From assembly GCF_900019265.1 (NCBI RefSeq), contig NZ_CYGX02000064.1, forward strand, positions 1-64,000: a stretch of 64,000 bases of DNA, in the 5' to 3' direction. Positions 36,342-45,054 of this stretch are shown in pieces. The position numbers and the translations under genes were made by a program. The notes under the pieces were generated by a model. It worked only from the letters and a program-made list of their open reading frames with translations, was not told the origin of the DNA and did no database searches. Within the stretch, counting starts at the first letter, position 1. Each line of letters begins with the position of its first letter. Source of the DNA: Paraburkholderia ribeironis (lineage in GTDB: Bacteria > Pseudomonadota > Gammaproteobacteria > Burkholderiales > Burkholderiaceae).

Positions 36342-37885
36342 CAGGGTTTGAAGCGTTGCTGGACGAACCGTTCGTCTGCATCACCGACGCGCTGCGCCGC
36401 TTTGCGAAAGAGCGCGGCGAGCATCCGGCACTGATCTGTGACGATGAGGTCGTGACTTACGCGGCGCTCGATGCGCGCGTCGATCGTTTTGCCGCGGCGT
36501 TGCAACGCGACGGCATTCAGCCGCGCGAGGCGATTGCGTTGTGCGCGAGCGCGTCGGTGGACTATGCGGTCGCGTTTCTCGGCGGCTTGCGCGCGGGGGC
36601 GGCGGTCGCGCCGTCGTCGAGCGCGCCGAGCCTCGTCGGCATGATCGGCAACTCGGGGGCGCGGCTGTTGTTCATCGATGCCGAGGTCCAGCGTTTGCTC
36701 GAACCGGTCGCCGTGGACATCGGCGCGGTGCCGATCGCGCTCGACGCGCACGCGGGCAGCACCGCGCTCGACACGTGGCTCGGGCCGCACGGCACGACGC
36801 CCGAGCCGGTGACGATCGAGCCGGCGTGGCCGTTCAACATCATCTATTCATCCGGCACCACCGGCACGCCGAAAGGCATCGTGCAGTCGCACGGTATGCG
36901 CTGGGCCTACGCGGTACGCAGCATGCAGCGCGGCTATGGACCCGACGCGACGACGCTGATTGCCACGCCGCTGTATTCGAACACGACGCTCGTGAGCTTC
37001 ATGCCGACCCTGACGTTCGGCGGCACGGTCGTACTGATGGCGAAGTTCGACACCACGCGTTATCTGCAACTGGCGCAGCGGTATCGCGTCACGCACACGA
37101 TGCTCGTACCGGTCCAGTATCAGCGGCTGATGGCGCATCCTGAGTTCGACCGCTACGACCTGTCCAGCTTCCAGGCCAAGTTCTGCACCAGCGCGCCGTT
37201 CGCGGCGAGCCTCAAGGCCGACGTGGTGCGCCGCTGGCCCGGCAAGCTGACCGAATACTACGGCATGACCGAAGGCGGCGGCTCGTGCCAGCTGGAGGCC
37301 GACGCATGGCCGACCAAGCTGCATTCGGTCGGCCGGCCGATGGAAGGGCACGACATCCGTCTGATCGACGAACACGGCAACGAGGTGGCGGCGGGCGAGG
37401 TCGGCGAAGTAGTCGGCCATTCACCCGCGATGATGACCGGCTACTACCGTCAGCCCGACAAGACTGCGGAGGCGCAGTGGTACGACCCGAGCGGCAAGCG
37501 CTTCATTCGCACAGGCGACATGGGCCGCTTCGACGACGACGGCTTTCTGACGCTGCTCGATCGCAAGAAAGACATGATCATTTCAGGCGGCTTCAACGTG
37601 TATCCGAGCGATCTCGAGGCCGAAGTGAGTCAGCATCCGGACGTCGCGGAGGTAGCCGTGGTCGGCGTGCCGTTGGAGCAATGGGGCGAGACGCCCGTTG
37701 CATTCGTGGTGTGTCGTGCGCATGCGCGGATCGACGCCATCAGCTTGCTCGAATGGGTCAACGCGCGGCTCGGCAAGATGCAGCGGCTCTCGGCGCTGAG
37801 CTTGGTCGACAGCCTGCCGCGCAGTGCGATCGGCAAGGTATTGAAACGCGAATTGCGCGAGCGGTTTTATCCGGCGGCGCGCTAG
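36338..37885 (+). CDS. Second AMP-forming acyl-CoA ligase
   Basis: A 515-residue ANL ligase. It shows the P-loop YSSGTTGTPKG (about 169-179), EYYGMTEGGGSCQLEADAWP (about 307), the hinge LDRKKDMIISGGFNVYPSDL (about 407) and the lysine in RSAIGKVLKREL near the end. Its start overlaps the stop of the previous ligase (ATGA). The substrate-pocket loops differ strongly from the first ligase, so the pair probably activates two different acids or successive intermediates. Confidence 0.92.
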   Translation: MTGFEALLDEPFVCITDALRRFAKERGEHPALICDDEVVTYAALDARVDRFAAALQRDGIQPREAIALCASASVDYAVAFLGGLRAGAAVAPSSSAPSLVGMIGNSGARLLFIDAEVQRLLEPVAVDIGAVPIALDAHAGSTALDTWLGPHGTTPEPVTIEPAWPFNIIYSSGTTGTPKGIVQSHGMRWAYAVRSMQRGYGPDATTLIATPLYSNTTLVSFMPTLTFGGTVVLMAKFDTTRYLQLAQRYRVTHTMLVPVQYQRLMAHPEFDRYDLSSFQAKFCTSAPFAASLKADVVRRWPGKLTEYYGMTEGGGSCQLEADAWPTKLHSVGRPMEGHDIRLIDEHGNEVAAGEVGEVVGHSPAMMTGYYRQPDKTAEAQWYDPSGKRFIRTGDMGRFDDDGFLTLLDRKKDMIISGGFNVYPSDLEAEVSQHPDVAEVAVVGVPLEQWGETPVAFVVCRAHARIDAISLLEWVNARLGKMQRLSALSLVDSLPRSAIGKVLKRELRERFYPAAR

Positions 37886-37911
37886 CGCGGGCCATCGGCG
37901 CGCAGTCGCAT

Positions 37912-37991
37912 CGTGCATGCGTGCATGCGTGCATGCGTGCATCTGCATCGTGCGTCGCGCATCGTGCGTCGCGCATCGTGCGTCGCGCATC
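37912..37991. repeat. Two adjacent short tandem arrays
   Basis: About four copies of an 8-bp unit (CGTGCATG, 37912-37942) are followed by three copies of a 14-bp unit (GCATCGTGCGTCGC, 37945-37986) and a partial fourth, between the second ligase and the SDR. No reading frame uses them. Confidence 0.85.
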
Positions 37992-38052
37992 ACAATCAGC
38001 ATCGGCTGATATCGACTGTCCGCAACGAAACGAACGCGCAAGAGGACAACGC

Positions 38053-38958
38053 ATGGACAATTTCGCAGGTAAGGTCGCGGTGATCACTGGTGCGGGCTCC
38101 GGCTTCGGCCGGGAGTTCGCGAGGCTCGGCGCACAGCTTGGCATGCGGCTCGTGCTGGCCGACGTGCAACAGGACGCGCTCGACGCGACCTTCGCCGAAG
38201 TGAGCGCGGGCGGCGCGCAGGCAATCACGCGCCGCGTGGACGTGGCGAACGGCGACGAGGTCGACGCGCTCGCGCGGGCTACGCTCGATGCGTTCGGCAG
38301 CGTGCATCTCGTGTTCAACAATGCGGGGGTGGGCGGCGCCGGCGGGCTCGTGTGGGAGAACACGGAGCGCGACTGGCAATGGCTGCTCGGCGTCAATCTG
38401 TGGGGTGTGATCCACGGCGTGCGCGCGTTCACGCCGCTGATGCTGGAGGCGGCGCGCCGCGATGCCGGCTATCGGGCGCACATCGTCAATACGGCGTCGA
38501 TGGCGGGCCTGCTCAATCCACCGATGATGGGCCCTTATAACGTGTCCAAGCACGCGGTGGTATCGCTGACGGAATCGTTGTACCAGGATCTCTCGCTGGT
38601 CACGCGGCAGGTGGCGTGCTCGGTGCTCTGTCCGTACTTCGTGCCGACTGGCATTGCCAACGCGCATCGCAACAGGCCGTCCGAACTCGCCAACGAAACG
38701 CCGCCAACGTTGTCGCAACGCGTGTCGCGCGCTCTGAGCGAGAAGGCGGTGAATTCGGGGAAAGTCAGCGCGCAACAAGTCGCGGCGATGGTGTTCGATG
38801 CGATCCGTGAAGAGCGGTTCTATGTCTTCTCGCATCCGCACGCGCTCGGCGCGGTCAAAACGCGGGCGGAAGATATCGTGACGCCGCGCAATCCCACCGA
38901 TCCGTTCGCTGAACGGCCGCACGTGCGCGAGCAGATCGTCGATGCGTTGAAGGGGTAA
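38053..38958 (+). CDS. Short-chain dehydrogenase/reductase (second)
   Basis: A 301-residue classical SDR with NAD(P) loop TGAGSGFG (12-19), VFNNAGVGGAGG near 91-102, a Ser in NTASMAGLL, and Tyr/Lys in GPYNVSKHAV. An extended C-terminal half (residues 195-301, ETPPTLSQRVSRALSEKAVN) is typical of the group close to bile-acid and alicyclic alcohol dehydrogenases. It sits 167 bp after the second ligase, separated by short tandem repeats, and ends before a terminator. Confidence 0.9.
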   Translation: MDNFAGKVAVITGAGSGFGREFARLGAQLGMRLVLADVQQDALDATFAEVSAGGAQAITRRVDVANGDEVDALARATLDAFGSVHLVFNNAGVGGAGGLVWENTERDWQWLLGVNLWGVIHGVRAFTPLMLEAARRDAGYRAHIVNTASMAGLLNPPMMGPYNVSKHAVVSLTESLYQDLSLVTRQVACSVLCPYFVPTGIANAHRNRPSELANETPPTLSQRVSRALSEKAVNSGKVSAQQVAAMVFDAIREERFYVFSHPHALGAVKTRAEDIVTPRNPTDPFAERPHVREQIVDALKG

Positions 38959-39031
38959 ATGAAGCGGTGAAGAGCAGGGCGAGGAGCAGGCCGGCTTCGC
39001 TTCAGGCGCCAAACTTCAACCTTCAAAACGA

Positions 39032-39063
39032 AAAGGCGCGGTTCATAGCCGAACCGCGCCTTT
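39032..39063. terminator. Terminator between convergent SDR and Liv operons
   Basis: A perfect 13-bp stem (39032-39044 and 39051-39063, core GGCGCGGTTC) with loop ATAGCC. The minus direction continues into TTCGTTTTG, so it chiefly ends the livK transcript, but it can also block read-through from the SDR gene. Confidence 0.88.
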
Positions 39064-39084
39064 CCGTATCCACTCAAAAAACCA

Positions 39085-40269
39085 TCACTTCGCCGCGGTA
39101 AGCGTATTCAACGTCGCGGCCTTCAACTGTCCACCCTGAACGACCGCCGCCAGCGGATTGCCGATCACGAAGCCGCCGCGCTCATCGACGCCCGTCACGC
39201 TTTGCGGATTGTTCTGCGGCGGCAACGCCTTCACGGCCTTATCGAACTGATTGCGGATCGCGGTCGCGTCGCTGGTGCTGCCGGCCAGTTTCATCGCAAG
39301 CGCCGTCGCATAGACCGCCGTGTAGTTCAGCGACACTTCCTGGCTTGGATCACGCCCGCCATGACTCTTGCGGAACCGTTCGACGAAGGCCTTCGCATTC
39401 GGCGTGTCATCGTTGGCGAGCGGCAGCACACCGACCGCGCCGTTCAGCGGCGCGTAGCCGCTGGTGACCTTGGCCACTTCGTCGAGCTTGGCCTGATCCA
39501 TCACGATGAAGCCGCCCTTGAAGCCCAACTCGCGCGCCTGCTGCGCGACGAGGCCGGTCGGCTCGGACGGTCCGCCAATGAACATCACATCAGGCTTGGC
39601 CGCGAGCACGCGGCTCACGCCGCTGTAGAAATCGGTGGCGCGGTTATACGACATCGCGTTGTCGGCGACGATCATGCCGCCGGCCGCTTCCCATGCAGGC
39701 TTGAACGCGGCGACCCAGACCTTGCCGTAGTCGGTATCGGTGGCGGCCAGCGCGACCTTCTTGCCGTAGGTCGCCATTTCATACTTGATGAACGCGCTCA
39801 GATACGATGTGAACGCGGGCGGAATTCGCACGGTCAATTTGTTACCACGCTCGCTGATCTGCGGGACGCTGGTGTAGGACAGCAACAGGAGCTTCTGCTG
39901 TTCGTTGCTGGTCTGCACCGCGAAGCCGCCGCCCGAGTGCGGCACGAGCACCACGGTGGCCTGCTGCTCTTGCGCAAGACGCCGTGCGTTGATCGCCGTT
40001 TCGCTGGGGTTGTACTTGTCGTCGAGCGGGACGATTTCGAACCTGATCTTCTTGCCAGCGACCTCGATGCCTGCCTGATTGACGTCGGCGGCCGCCATCT
40101 GCATGCCGTCGAGCACTTCCTGACCGTACTTCGCCGCGCCGCCGCTCAGGGGCCCGGAAAAGCCGATGTGCACTACCTGCTGCGCCATCGCGGTGCCGGC
40201 GCTCATCAGCGTGGTCGTGGCGACTGCCGCAATCAGCGCGGCGCGGCCGCGCAAGCGTTTGATCGTCAT
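39085..40269 (-). CDS. Branched-chain-type ABC transporter substrate-binding protein
   Basis: A 394-residue periplasmic binding protein (type 1, Peripla_BP_6). A signal peptide (residues 1-29, ALIAAVATTTLMSAGTAMA) is followed by HIGFSGPLSGGAAKYGQEVL, EIVPLDDKYNPSETAINARR, VLVPHSGGGFAVQTSNEQQK and FGSNNYT-like positions replaced by ATDTDYGKVWVAAFKPAWEA. It is the last gene of the Liv-type operon. Such paralogues often bind aromatic or fatty acids rather than leucine; the catabolic neighbours support that reading. Confidence 0.92.
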   Translation of the reverse strand: MTIKRLRGRAALIAAVATTTLMSAGTAMAQQVVHIGFSGPLSGGAAKYGQEVLDGMQMAAADVNQAGIEVAGKKIRFEIVPLDDKYNPSETAINARRLAQEQQATVVLVPHSGGGFAVQTSNEQQKLLLLSYTSVPQISERGNKLTVRIPPAFTSYLSAFIKYEMATYGKKVALAATDTDYGKVWVAAFKPAWEAAGGMIVADNAMSYNRATDFYSGVSRVLAAKPDVMFIGGPSEPTGLVAQQARELGFKGGFIVMDQAKLDEVAKVTSGYAPLNGAVGVLPLANDDTPNAKAFVERFRKSHGGRDPSQEVSLNYTAVYATALAMKLAGSTSDATAIRNQFDKAVKALPPQNNPQSVTGVDERGGFVIGNPLAAVVQGGQLKAATLNTLTAAK

Positions 40270-40332
40270 ATAGTTCTCCCTGGAAAAATTGCGATGTGCC
40301 GGCGCTCGCCACGCGGCACTGTATGGAACGCG

Positions 40333-41040
40333 TCAGCCGCCGACATACGCGCGGCGGATCGCTTCGTTATTCATCAGGCTCGCGTGATCGCCTTCGAGCA
40401 CGATGCGGCCGTTCTCGATCACGTACGCGCGGTGCGCGATCTTCAACGCCGCGAACGCGTTCTGCTCCGCGAGCAGCACAGTCGTCCCGGCCCGATTGAT
40501 CTGCTGGATCACCTCGAACACCTGCTTGACCACCAGCGGCGCGAGACCGAGCGACGGCTCGTCGAGCAGCAGCACCTTGGGGCGGGCCATCATCGCGCGG
40601 CCGATCGCGACCATCTGCTGCTGGCCGCCGGACAGCGCGCCGGCCGCGTGATCCTTGCGTTCGGCCAGCAGCGGAAAGAGGGCGAACACCTGCTCGAGGT
40701 TGCGCTGGTTGCCGGCCTTGTCGCCGCGATGCACATAAGCGCCGAGCGTGAGATTCTTCAGTACCGACATGCCGGGAAACAGCTTGCGCCCCTCGGGACA
40801 TTGGATCACGCCGCTGCGCACGATCTGCGCGGGCGTCATGCCGAGCAGCTCACGAGTGCCGAAGCGCAGGCTGCCGCTCGCCGTGCGGCGCAAGCCGCTC
40901 GTCGCCAGAAAGATCGAGCTCTTGCCCGCGCCATTGGCGCCGAGCAGCACGACCAGTTCGCCGTCGTCGGCGTGCAGGTTGATGCCGTCCAGCGCGCGGA
41001 AGCTGCCGTAATCGAGCGCGAGGTTATCAAACTTCAGCAT
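40333..41040 (-). CDS. livF: Liv-type ABC transporter ATPase LivF
   Basis: A 235-residue ATPase with Walker A GANGAGKSS (about 35-43), signature LSGGQQQMVAIGRAMM, Walker B VLLLDEPSLGLAPLV and a short C-terminus ending in RRAYVGG, typical of LivF. It overlaps livG by 14 bp. Together with LivG it drives import by the LivHM permease. Confidence 0.93.
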   Translation of the reverse strand: MLKFDNLALDYGSFRALDGINLHADDGELVVLLGANGAGKSSIFLATSGLRRTASGSLRFGTRELLGMTPAQIVRSGVIQCPEGRKLFPGMSVLKNLTLGAYVHRGDKAGNQRNLEQVFALFPLLAERKDHAAGALSGGQQQMVAIGRAMMARPKVLLLDEPSLGLAPLVVKQVFEVIQQINRAGTTVLLAEQNAFAALKIAHRAYVIENGRIVLEGDHASLMNNEAIRRAYVGG

Positions 41041-41791
41041 GCTCGCTCCCGAGATATGCGTCGATCACAGCCGGATTCGCACGAATTTCGGCAGGCGTGC
41101 CCTTGGCGATTTTCCGGCCGTAGTTCAGCACCATGATGCGATCCGCCAGCTTCATGATCATGTTCATCTTGTGTTCGACGAGGCACACCGTGACGCCGTG
41201 TTTCACCAGCTTGCGGATCAGTTCGGCAAGGCCTTCGGTCTCCTCCGGATTCACGCCGCCCGCCGGTTCGTCGAGCAGCATCAGGCTCGGTTCGGTGGCG
41301 AGCGCGAGGGCGACGGCCGCCCGCTTGCGCTCCTCCTGCGAGATGTCGCCGGCCATCCGTGCGGCGATCGCCGACAGGCCGACGAAGTCGAGCGCCTCGC
41401 GCGCCTTGTCGCGGCAGATGCGTTCCTCGCGCTGCAGACGCGACGAATGCAGGAGCACGTCCCACAATCCTGAGTGCGTGCGCAGGCGGTGGCCGACGAT
41501 CAGGTTGTCCAGCACGCTGGCCCGATCGAACAGTGCGGTGGACTGAAACGTGCGCGCGACGCCGAGGCGCGCCATCTGATCGGCGCCCAGCTTCGTCACG
41601 TCGCGGCCTTTGAAACAGATGCGTCCCGAGCTCGGCAGATGAGTGCCGCTGATCAGATTGAAGAAGGTGGTCTTGCCCGCGCCGTTCGGTCCGATGATCG
41701 CATTGATCTTGCCGGCTTCGATGCGCGTGCTGACGTCGTCGACCGCGACGAGGCCGCCGAAGCGTTTGCTGAGCGAGTCGATTTCAAGCAT
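41027..41791 (-). CDS. livG: Liv-type ABC transporter ATPase LivG
   Basis: A 254-residue ATPase with Walker A GPNGAGKTT, the LivG signature LGVARTFQSTALF, a slightly altered ABC signature ISQEERKRAAVALALA, Walker B LMLLDEPAGGVNPEE and the LivG C-terminal IRANPAVIDAYLG. ATG 41791 overlaps the livM stop by 8 bp and follows GGAG; an ATG four codons earlier (41803) is an alternative. Confidence 0.93.
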   Translation of the reverse strand: MLEIDSLSKRFGGLVAVDDVSTRIEAGKINAIIGPNGAGKTTFFNLISGTHLPSSGRICFKGRDVTKLGADQMARLGVARTFQSTALFDRASVLDNLIVGHRLRTHSGLWDVLLHSSRLQREERICRDKAREALDFVGLSAIAARMAGDISQEERKRAAVALALATEPSLMLLDEPAGGVNPEETEGLAELIRKLVKHGVTVCLVEHKMNMIMKLADRIMVLNYGRKIAKGTPAEIRANPAVIDAYLGSEHAEV

Positions 41792-42794
41792 GACGGTCTC
41801 CATGCGCGGGTTGCGACTGGCGCGCGCCGACGCCGCCGGTCGACGCCGGCCTGTGCGCGCGCCGCACCTTGAGCGCCTGATACAGGCCGACGATCCCGTT
41901 GGGCAGGAAGATCACCAGCAGGATCAGGATCGGCCCGAACACGACGAAGCGGTACGCCTGCAGAAACTGCAGATACTGCGTGAGCCACGGCACGATCAGT
42001 GCGCCGAGCAGCGGACCGGCGAGCGTGCCGAGGCCGCCGACCAGCATGTACATGGTCATGTCGAACGTGTGTTCGACGCCCGCGAGGTCGGGGCCGAGAA
42101 AGCGCACGGCGCCCGCATACAGTCCGCCCGCAAGCCCCGCATACACGACCGACAGCACGAAGGCCAGCACCTTGTTGCGCATCAGGTTGATGCCGAGCGA
42201 TTGCGCGAGTCCGTCGCTGTTGCGGATCGCCATGAAGGTTCGGCCGAGCAGCGAATCGACGATACGCTGCATCAGCCATACGCCGAGCACGAGGAACGCG
42301 AACACGAGGTAATAGAGCGCGCGGGGATTCTCGAACGAAACGAAGCCGAAACCCGCCGGCGCCGGAATGCCGATGATGTCCGCCACGCCATGCGTGAGAC
42401 CCTCCCATTTCTCGATCACGAGGAACATGATGTAGCCCACGCACAGCGTGAAGATCGAAAAGTAATGGCCGCGCAGACGCAGCGACACGAGGCCCACCAG
42501 CGCGCCAAGCACCGCGACGACGAGGCCCGATGCGATGAACGCGAGCCAGAACGGCACCTGATGATCGACCGTCAGAATGCCGACCGTGTACGCGCCGACC
42601 GCCATGAAACCGCCGTGCGCGAGATTGAACTGGCCCGTGTAGCCGGTGATCAGGTTCAGCCCGACGGTGGCCAGCGCGAAGATGTACGCGGTGGACATCA
42701 CGGTCAGCATGTAGTCGTTGGTGGCGACGAAAGGAAACCCCAGCCCGAGCACGAACAGCAACGTCCAGCCCGGCTTGCCCTCGAGTAGTTTCAT
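41784..42794 (-). CDS. livM: Liv-type ABC transporter permease LivM
   Basis: A 336-residue membrane protein with the LivM landmarks VGLNLITGYTGQFNLAHGGF and GRTFMAIRNSDGLAQSLGIN (the coupling helix that contacts the ATPases). GALIVPWLTQYL and ILLVIFLPNGIVGLYQAL follow near the end. Its ATG overlaps the livH stop by 4 bp. The basic tail after residue 310 is not conserved in the family. Confidence 0.93.
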   Translation of the reverse strand: MKLLEGKPGWTLLFVLGLGFPFVATNDYMLTVMSTAYIFALATVGLNLITGYTGQFNLAHGGFMAVGAYTVGILTVDHQVPFWLAFIASGLVVAVLGALVGLVSLRLRGHYFSIFTLCVGYIMFLVIEKWEGLTHGVADIIGIPAPAGFGFVSFENPRALYYLVFAFLVLGVWLMQRIVDSLLGRTFMAIRNSDGLAQSLGINLMRNKVLAFVLSVVYAGLAGGLYAGAVRFLGPDLAGVEHTFDMTMYMLVGGLGTLAGPLLGALIVPWLTQYLQFLQAYRFVVFGPILILLVIFLPNGIVGLYQALKVRRAHRPASTGGVGARQSQPAHGDRHA

Positions 42795-43654
42795 GATGCG
42801 CGCAGTTCCCTGGTGAAGAGCCCCTGAGGACGAACCGACAGGATCACCACCAGCAGCACGAACGCGATGATGTCCTTGTAGTCGGTCGAGATGTAGAACG
42901 CGCCGAAGCTCTCCGCCATGCCGATGATCAGCCCGCCGGCGATCGCACCCGGCACGCTGCCCATGCCGCCGAGAATGATGATCACGAAGGCCTTCAGGAT
43001 CACCAGCTGGCCCATCGCCGGATAGACGAGGTTGATCGGCGCGTAGAGCGTGGCGGCCACCGCGGCGAGCAGCCCCGAGATGCCGAAGGTGAGCATGGTC
43101 ACCCGGTTCGCGTCGATGCCCATCAGCGACGCGCCTTCGCGGTCCTGCGCCATCGCGATGATGCTCGAGCCGATCACCGTGAATTTGAGGAACAGTTGCA
43201 GCAGCACCACCAGCGCAAACGCGGCACCGATGATCAGCAGGCGTTGCAACGGCGCGCTCACGCCGCCCAGCTCGACGATGCCCGCATAAGGCGTGGGCAT
43301 GCGATGAAAGTCGGCGCCCCAGATCGCTTGCGCGCCGGCTTCGAGAAAGAGCAGAAGGCCGATCGCGGCGATCATCGGATGCAGCTCGGACGACTTGCGC
43401 AGCGGATGAAACACCAGCCGCTCGGCGAGGATCGCGAGCAGCGCGACCGCGAGGCCGGAGCCGACCATCGCGAGCCAGTAGTTCAGGCCGAGCCGGCTCA
43501 TCAGGTAGAACGACACGAACGCGCCGACCATGTAGAACGCGCCGTGCGCAAAATTCGGCACCGCGAGAATGCCGTACACCAGCGTGAGACCGAGCGCGAC
43601 GAGGCTGTAAATGCCGCCCAGCGTCAGCCCGTTGAGGACCTGCTGCAAGAACAT
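42791..43654 (-). CDS. livH: Liv-type ABC transporter permease LivH
   Basis: A 287-residue membrane protein starting MFLQQVLNGLTLGGIYSLVA, with YGILAVPNFAHGAFYMVGAF, IAMAQDREGASLMGIDANRV (coupling helix) and ILGGMGSVPGAIAGGLIIGM, all typical of LivH. It is the first gene of the livHMGFK operon and lies about 200 bp downstream of a well formed promoter. Confidence 0.94.
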   Translation of the reverse strand: MFLQQVLNGLTLGGIYSLVALGLTLVYGILAVPNFAHGAFYMVGAFVSFYLMSRLGLNYWLAMVGSGLAVALLAILAERLVFHPLRKSSELHPMIAAIGLLLFLEAGAQAIWGADFHRMPTPYAGIVELGGVSAPLQRLLIIGAAFALVVLLQLFLKFTVIGSSIIAMAQDREGASLMGIDANRVTMLTFGISGLLAAVAATLYAPINLVYPAMGQLVILKAFVIIILGGMGSVPGAIAGGLIIGMAESFGAFYISTDYKDIIAFVLLVVILSVRPQGLFTRELRAS

Positions 43655-43852
43655 ATCCACGCTTTGACACCCTCCAACTGGACACACGGCGTGAGCGCGG
43701 CCCTGGCATCCAGGGATGCAGCGCCAGGCGCCTGATTTGTGGACGGAACAACAGCCGCTCTTCAAGCTTCAAACCACACGACGGCTGCCGACGGTTGAAA
43801 ACACGCCATCGGGCGCAGACTGCTAAACGCGAGGTGGGATGGTGCGGGACAA

Positions 43853-43915
43853 ATTTGGCACGGGCGTTCGCTTTGCGTCAATAGGTTTTTGCATTCGATC
43901 GTTCTGCATTGCAGA
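43853..43915 (-). promoter_or_regulatory. Liv operon promoter with upstream CTGCATTGCAG palindrome
   Basis: On the minus strand TTGACG (complement of 43876-43881), a 17-bp spacer and CCAAAT (complement of 43853-43858, preceded by GTG) form a promoter. Upstream, TCTGCATTGCAGA (43903-43915) is a perfect 13-bp palindrome 22 bp from the -35. The whole arrangement, including spacer sequence AGCGAACG, recurs in front of the porin gene. Confidence 0.72.
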
Positions 43916-44030
43916 TTATTAGGGAAGTCACTGAGGCGGCTCGAAGAACCGGCCATGGCCCGCGATGCGCGTTGCAAGAGCGTGGCCAGAGGCGCGCCGA
44001 TGGATCGTTTGCAATGACTGGCAAGTCGGC

Positions 44031-44070
44031 TTGACATCGCTTTGCACGCACCAGTAACCTGCAATGCAGA
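44031..44070 (+). promoter_or_regulatory. Second CTGCAATGCAG site and candidate promoter of the aldolase-fold gene
   Basis: TTGACA (44031-44036) is followed after 17 bp by GTAACC (44054-44059), a weak -10. CTGCAATGCAG (44059-44069) lies directly downstream. Here the palindrome would block rather than assist transcription, so the same factor might repress the plus-strand gene and activate the minus-strand one. Confidence 0.5.
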
Positions 44071-44168
44071 AATCACCGCCCGCCACCGGACGACGTTCCA
44101 CAGGTCCGCGTAAAGACATCGCAAGGTGGCGGCTTCCCGCCGTGTCCGCGCTCTCATCGAGGTCCCTC

Positions 44169-44936
44169 ATGAACTCCGCACTCGACATTCCCAGCGTTCG
44201 TCAGACGGTGTCGCCCGAAGAATGGCAGGTCCGCGTCGACCTCGCCGCCGCGTATCGGTTGGTCGCGTTGTTCGGTTGGGACGACCTGGTGTTCACGCAT
44301 ATTTCGGCGCGCGTGCCGGGCCGCGAGCATGAGTTTCTGATCAATCCGTACGGGCTGTTCTTCGAGGAAATCACCGCATCGAGTCTCGTCAAGGTGGACC
44401 ACCAGGGGCACCCGGTCATGCCGACGCAGTTCGATGTGAATCCCGCCGGCTTCGTGATTCATAGCGCCGTGCACGCCGCGCGGCCCGACGTCAATTGCGT
44501 GCTGCACACGCATACGGCCTATGGCGTCGCCGTCGCCGCGCAACAGGACGGCTTGCTGCCGCTGTCGCAGCAAGCGGGCTTCGTGCTCACCAGCCTCGCG
44601 TATCACGACTATGAGGGCGTCGCGTTGCGTGATGCCGAGAAGGCCACGCTCGTCACCGATCTCGGCAGCGCCAATTTCATGATGCTGCGCAATCATGGTC
44701 TGCTGACCTGCGGTCGTTCGGTAGCCCAGGCATTCGAGGCGATGTATCTGTTCGAAACCTCATGCCGGATCCAGATTCTCGCGCAGGCGGGCGGCAAGCT
44801 GATCGAGGTGTCGCAATCCATCCTCGCGACGATGGACGAGCAGGCGCGCGAAGTGACCAGGGGCAAGGGCGCCGCGCTGGTGTGGCCGGGCTTGCTGCGT
44901 CGGCTGACGCGGCACAATCCCGGCTTTGACCAGTAG
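44169..44936 (+). CDS. Class II aldolase/adducin-family protein
   Basis: A 255-residue protein of the AraD/FucA/adducin fold. Zinc-ligand histidines are visible in VNCVLHTHTAYGVAVA and MLRNHGLLTCG. HISARVPGREHEFLINPYGL is the conserved N-terminal block. Family members act as zinc aldolases, epimerases or decarboxylases; several act in degradation of hydroxy acids. It is divergent from the Liv operon and convergent with the porin, both linked by the CTGCAWTGCAG sites. Confidence 0.88.
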   Translation: MNSALDIPSVRQTVSPEEWQVRVDLAAAYRLVALFGWDDLVFTHISARVPGREHEFLINPYGLFFEEITASSLVKVDHQGHPVMPTQFDVNPAGFVIHSAVHAARPDVNCVLHTHTAYGVAVAAQQDGLLPLSQQAGFVLTSLAYHDYEGVALRDAEKATLVTDLGSANFMMLRNHGLLTCGRSVAQAFEAMYLFETSCRIQILAQAGGKLIEVSQSILATMDEQAREVTRGKGAALVWPGLLRRLTRHNPGFDQ

Positions 44937-45054
44937 AAGCCGGCCACGGCGCGTGCGTTCTGGGGCGTTCTCCGGGTTCTCCGGGTTTTCCGTATGACGC
45001 CGCTTGCCGCACGCCGCTTGCGCGGCGCGCCAGCGCTGTTGCGCGCGGCCACGG

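Noticed and set aside
39202..41136. 644-codon plus-strand open frame across livK and livF
   Set aside because: It spans two real minus-strand genes and their gap; no recognisable domain and Arg/His-rich composition.
41792..41803. Upstream ATG for livG
   Set aside because: The ATG at 41791 has GGAG at the proper distance and gives the usual LivG N-terminus; the upstream one would add four residues and a longer overlap.
43853..43876. Sigma-54 promoter reading TTGGCACG...TTCGCT on the plus strand (also at 46410)
   Set aside because: The GG to GC distance is 11 instead of 10 and the -12 element is TTCGC; the same bases fit better as spacer and -10 of minus-strand sigma-70 promoters.
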